DNA from: Lachnospiraceae bacterium UBA7480
GTDB lineage: Bacteria > Bacillota > Clostridia > Lachnospirales > Lachnospiraceae
Length of the DNA stretch: 9,939 nt
Direction: 5' to 3'
Assembly: GCA_002479655.1 (NCBI GenBank)
Contig: DLOQ01000193.1
Span: 13,910-23,848, forward strand
Translations under genes and position numbers: made by a program
In this document: positions 6,960-9,939 of the stretch, piece by piece
Layout of the letters: each line of letters begins with the position of its first letter
Position numbering within the stretch: the stretch's first letter is position 1
Notes under the pieces: generated by a model
Database searches by the model: none
What the model was told of the DNA's origin: nothing
What the model saw: only the letters and a program-made list of their open reading frames with translations

Positions 6960-8874
6960 TTTCAGCTTTAATTATGTTGCAATTGTCCTATACTTTTTGC
7001 TGCTTTTCTTCTTTAGCGGCAAGAAAAGGATCAATCTGCAGATTTATACGATATATTATGTCATGCTGGGTTCCATGCTTTTCTCTGCGATCATGGATGT
7101 GATTCTGTTCCAGCAGATCCAGAGTGGGACATTTCAGGGAATGATGATCATGGATATTCTGGCGGCTGTTTATATTCTGTTCCAAAAGATAATCTTTCCG
7201 ATCTGCGTTATGTACCTGATGGGCATTTCCAATATAGATCTGACCAAAAACAAAAAATGGCGGATGGGTCTTGAAATCCCGTATTTTTTGCTTCTCGGAC
7301 TGGTGATCGCATCTGTTTGGACGGGATGGGTATTTGATTTTGACGGACGCGGTATGATCACGGCGGGAAGCATTCCACAGATCATGCAGATCTATATGGC
7401 ATACTATGCTGTACTTACCACGCTGATCTTTATACGCTATAGGAAGACGATAGGATTCGGAAGGATCACCTACATTTTAAATTGCGTTGCTTTTATATTC
7501 TGTGCCAATATGATACAGAGGATCTTTCCGGAGCAGAGGATATTTTTCTTTATCATGGCATTGTGCGTTATCTGTATGGTTTATTCGGTGAAGCGTCCGG
7601 ATGAAGAATTTGATGAGGCGAATGCGCTTTACCGTGATATTCTGCTGGATGAAGTTGCTTTGGATTATAAAACCAAGTCCCCGTTTTTTATCTTATTCAT
7701 CAGGATCCATGATTTTAAGATACTGACGGATTCGCTTGGTCAGGATTCGGTCAATGAGATGTTATCCGATGTAGTCTCTTTCCTGACGGTCTTTACCAGA
7801 GGAACTAATGTGTTCCGGGTGGATGATAATGTGCTTGCGCTCAAGATGAAGGTCATGGAAGAGGAACAGACGGAGAATATGATCAAAGCCATCGCCCAGA
7901 GATTTAAGCAGGCATGGAGAAATGGAGGGATGAAAGCAATTTTGTCTGCCAGCTATGTCAAGGCGAAATGTCCGGAGGATGTTCCGGTATATGAGGATTT
8001 TGTGCGTCTGATCAGCGTTGTAGGAAGGAAAGAGGGGATCATCGATCATGTATACGGAGCGGATGAGATCATTGGAGAGGATTATGAGAAGGATATCATA
8101 GAGGCGATCAAGCGGGGTCTGGAGAAGGATAAATTTCAGGTTTATTATCAGCCGATCTTTTCCACGAAAGAAAAGCGCATTGTCGCAGCGGAGGCTTTGG
8201 TGCGGTTAAATGATGATAAGCTGGGCTTTATTTCTCCGGAGATTATGGTGCCGCTTGCCGAGCGCGAGGGTTATATCTTAGAGATTGGGAAGAAGGTATT
8301 TACAGAGGTATGCCGTTTCTTTATGGAGGAAAATCTCACGGCTTTTGGGATCGAGTATATTGAAGTCAATCTGTCTGTAAAACAATGCATGCACCATAAA
8401 CTGGCGGAGAATTTCTTAGAGATCATGAAGGAGTATGGATTAAGCAGCAGTCAGATCAATTTTGAAATTACGGAATCTTCGGCGATGGTATCTAATGCAG
8501 CGTTGATCAGTAATATCAATTATTTTGAGGAAAATGGCGTTTCGCTTTCTTTGGATGATTACGGAACGGGATATTCCAACGTATCGTATCTGTATCAGAT
8601 GCCGTTCCAGATCTTAAAGATCGACAAAAGTATCCTTTGGTCTTCAGAGACGAATCAAAAGGCAGATTTTACGTTACGGAGTATCTTTAATATGACTAAC
8701 AAGCTGGGACTTCATGTTGTGGTAGAAGGCGTGGAGACGGAAGCACAGATCGTTAAGCTGCTGAAATTGGGATGTGATTATTTTCAGGGATATTATTTCT
8801 CAAAGCCGATTCCCGGAAAGGATTATATCAGATACCTTGAAGAATTTCAATTACCGGAGGTATGTGACGCATGA
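6949..8874 (+). CDS. 7-TM protein with degenerate GGDEF and intact EAL domain (c-di-GMP phosphodiesterase)
   Basis: The 641-aa protein should hydrolyse cyclic di-GMP to pGpG at the membrane. It has seven membrane segments (about 5-220), which may sense an unknown signal, then a GGDEF-like region whose signature is replaced by VDDNVL (about 291-296), so no cyclase activity is expected. The EAL domain (about 375-641) keeps every key position: E415 (EALVR), N474 (NLSV), E506 (FEITES), D536-D537 (DDYGTGYSN), K557 (KIDKS), E593 (VEGVET) and Q613 (FQGYYF). It is a full-length paralog of the gene before it. Its ATG lies inside that gene, 11 bases before its end, with AGGAGG at 6937-6942, so the two are translationally coupled. 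Activity is predicted from motifs; the membrane input is not identifiable. Confidence 0.92.
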   Translation: MEYNFSFNYVAIVLYFLLLFFFSGKKRINLQIYTIYYVMLGSMLFSAIMDVILFQQIQSGTFQGMMIMDILAAVYILFQKIIFPICVMYLMGISNIDLTKNKKWRMGLEIPYFLLLGLVIASVWTGWVFDFDGRGMITAGSIPQIMQIYMAYYAVLTTLIFIRYRKTIGFGRITYILNCVAFIFCANMIQRIFPEQRIFFFIMALCVICMVYSVKRPDEEFDEANALYRDILLDEVALDYKTKSPFFILFIRIHDFKILTDSLGQDSVNEMLSDVVSFLTVFTRGTNVFRVDDNVLALKMKVMEEEQTENMIKAIAQRFKQAWRNGGMKAILSASYVKAKCPEDVPVYEDFVRLISVVGRKEGIIDHVYGADEIIGEDYEKDIIEAIKRGLEKDKFQVYYQPIFSTKEKRIVAAEALVRLNDDKLGFISPEIMVPLAEREGYILEIGKKVFTEVCRFFMEENLTAFGIEYIEVNLSVKQCMHHKLAENFLEIMKEYGLSSSQINFEITESSAMVSNAALISNINYFEENGVSLSLDDYGTGYSNVSYLYQMPFQILKIDKSILWSSETNQKADFTLRSIFNMTNKLGLHVVVEGVETEAQIVKLLKLGCDYFQGYYFSKPIPGKDYIRYLEEFQLPEVCDA

Positions 8875-9866
8875 GGATCAATATTTACTATGGAGGGCGC
8901 GGACTGATTGGCGATCCGACGATGTTTGTGGTCAAGAAAATGATGCAGGTATTGGAAGAGTTAAATGTCCGTGTTGAAAAGTATGACCTGTACGACCAGA
9001 AGAATAATATTTCCAGACTGCCGCAGACGTTAAAAGAAGCGGACGGGGTGATTCTGGCATCTACCGTGGAATGGCACGGCGTAGGCGGTTATATCATGAA
9101 TTTTTTGGATGCCTGCTGGCTGTTTGGCGATAAGGAAAAGATACGGCAGACATATATGGCTCCGGTGGTGATGTCCACAACTTATGGGGAAAAGGAAGGG
9201 CAGCTGGATCTGATCAACGCGTGGGAAGCATTGGGCGGGATCACTTGTAACGGCATCTGCGGTTATATCCCTGATGTAGCGGAGCTGGAACGCAGTGAAC
9301 AGTATCAGACGATCATTGAAAAATGCGCGGAGAATATCTATCGTTCGATCAATCAGAAGATCAGTTCCCTGCCGGCAAGCGGCATGGCTGTGAAGCAGAA
9401 GGTTTATAAGACGATGGACAACTTCTTCAGCCAGCAGGAAGCAGAGCAGCTTTCGGAATATGTTTCTGATGATCAGTATGTAGATAGGCAGAAAAAGGAT
9501 ATTCAGGAGCTTGCCAATATATTTAAGGGAAAACTTGGAAACACGCCAAAAAATAATCAGCGGAATTATATAGAACTGTTTGAAAAGGTATTTCTTCCGC
9601 AGCCGGAGACGCATCTGAAATACAAGATCAATCTCCGCGGGAAAGCAGTTCCGTTTGTCATCATGATTGACAATGCAAAACTTGTGATCCAGGAGAAAGA
9701 AATCAGCGGACAGGATATCGAGCTTACGATGGATGTGGATACTTTTGATGAGATCGTGGATGGTCGCAAGACATTTCAGGGTGGATTTATGGAAGGAAGC
9801 ATTGTCTCCAAGGGTGATTTCAAGAGCCTGCGGATACTGGACAGTATGTTTCCGTTTATGAAGTAG
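8871..9866 (+). CDS. Flavodoxin-fold NAD(P)H reductase fused to an SCP2 sterol-carrier domain
   Basis: The 331-aa protein has two parts. Residues 1 to about 165 look like an NADPH-dependent FMN reductase/flavodoxin fold: an opening beta strand (INIYYGG), a helix, DGVILASTVEWHGVGG (about 58-73) near the flavin, and VVMSTTYGEKEG (about 99-110). After a charged helical linker, residues about 230-331 look like an SCP2 lipid-binding domain, ending in GGFMEGSIVSKGDFKSLRIL, the usual SCP2 closing block. There is no signal peptide or membrane segment, so it is cytoplasmic. The start ATG overlaps the EAL gene's stop in an ATGA, with GGAGGT 9 bases upstream. It is last in the operon, and the terminal repeat begins ten bases after its stop. 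Domain calls are fairly firm; the substrate, and the reason it travels with c-di-GMP genes, are unknown. Confidence 0.85.
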   Translation: MRINIYYGGRGLIGDPTMFVVKKMMQVLEELNVRVEKYDLYDQKNNISRLPQTLKEADGVILASTVEWHGVGGYIMNFLDACWLFGDKEKIRQTYMAPVVMSTTYGEKEGQLDLINAWEALGGITCNGICGYIPDVAELERSEQYQTIIEKCAENIYRSINQKISSLPASGMAVKQKVYKTMDNFFSQQEAEQLSEYVSDDQYVDRQKKDIQELANIFKGKLGNTPKNNQRNYIELFEKVFLPQPETHLKYKINLRGKAVPFVIMIDNAKLVIQEKEISGQDIELTMDVDTFDEIVDGRKTFQGGFMEGSIVSKGDFKSLRILDSMFPFMK

Positions 9867-9876
9867 ACCATATAGA

Positions 9877-9928
9877 AGGTAATTGCGAAACTCTCAATAA
9901 CGTAAATATTATTGTGCAGCATTGACAA
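9877..9928 (-). repeat. Right arm of the 52-base inverted repeat
   Basis: This is the partner of 1-52 in opposite orientation, with 49 of 52 matching positions. Its inner edge lies ten bases after the stop codon of the flavodoxin/SCP2 gene, so the repeat directly abuts the last gene. Unlike the left copy, it has no second hairpin arm on its inner side. Only 11 bases of sequence remain beyond it, too few to judge the flank. Confidence 0.85.
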
Positions 9929-9939
9929 ATTCATAAGCA

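Noticed and set aside
9030..9614. Minus-strand open frame of 194 codons
   Set aside because: It is antisense to the flavodoxin/SCP2 gene, whose domains and ribosome site are clear.
1..9939. Complete insertion sequence or CRISPR array
   Set aside because: No transposase, recombinase, Cas gene or spaced short repeat array is present; only the terminal inverted repeat hints at mobility.

Overview
The window looks like chromosomal or accessory DNA from a low- to mid-GC Gram-positive anaerobe of the Clostridia, most likely a gut Lachnospiraceae-type organism. This rests on strong AGGAGG-type ribosome sites, use of TTG and GTG starts, a lipobox signal without outer-membrane genes, and the protein families present. 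The assignment is by style, not by a marker gene.

Layout: six genes form two divergent operons that read outward from a 259-base control region (4742-5000). Leftward (minus strand) are a membrane-anchored phosphodiester glycosidase (NAGPA) protein (3566-4741), a membrane-anchored protein of unknown function with a repeat linker and a possible NTF2-like tail (2372-3535), and a CotH-family lipoprotein, a putative extracytoplasmic atypical kinase (286-2349). Rightward (plus strand) are two paralogous 7-TM cyclic-di-GMP proteins: a pseudoenzyme with a wrecked EAL site (5001-6959), then one with an intact EAL phosphodiesterase site (6949-8874). They are followed by a flavodoxin-fold/SCP2 fusion (8871-9866). 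The rightward genes overlap by 11 and 4 bases, so they are almost certainly translationally coupled.

The control region holds a candidate sigma-A promoter in each direction, a 13-base direct repeat whose first copy overlaps the leftward -35, and a run of A-tracts at about 10-base spacing just upstream of the rightward -35. The left end (1-285) has no convincing gene but is dense in secondary structure: a 19-bp hairpin and a nested, branched palindrome of about 120 bases whose outer stem competes with a terminator-like hairpin.

The whole cassette is bracketed by a 52-base inverted repeat (1-52 and 9877-9928, 49 of 52 identical). No transposase or recombinase lies between the arms. This could mark a mobilised cassette, two opposed copies of a dispersed repeat or IS end, or a repeat at which an assembly broke.

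Working model (inference): the left operon makes an exported machine for modifying a surface polymer or protein, with sugar-phosphodiester cleavage, an anchored partner and a CotH kinase-like enzyme. The right operon is a membrane sensor pair that lowers or reads c-di-GMP, coupled to a flavin/lipid-binding protein. The shared divergent control region suggests the two are used together.
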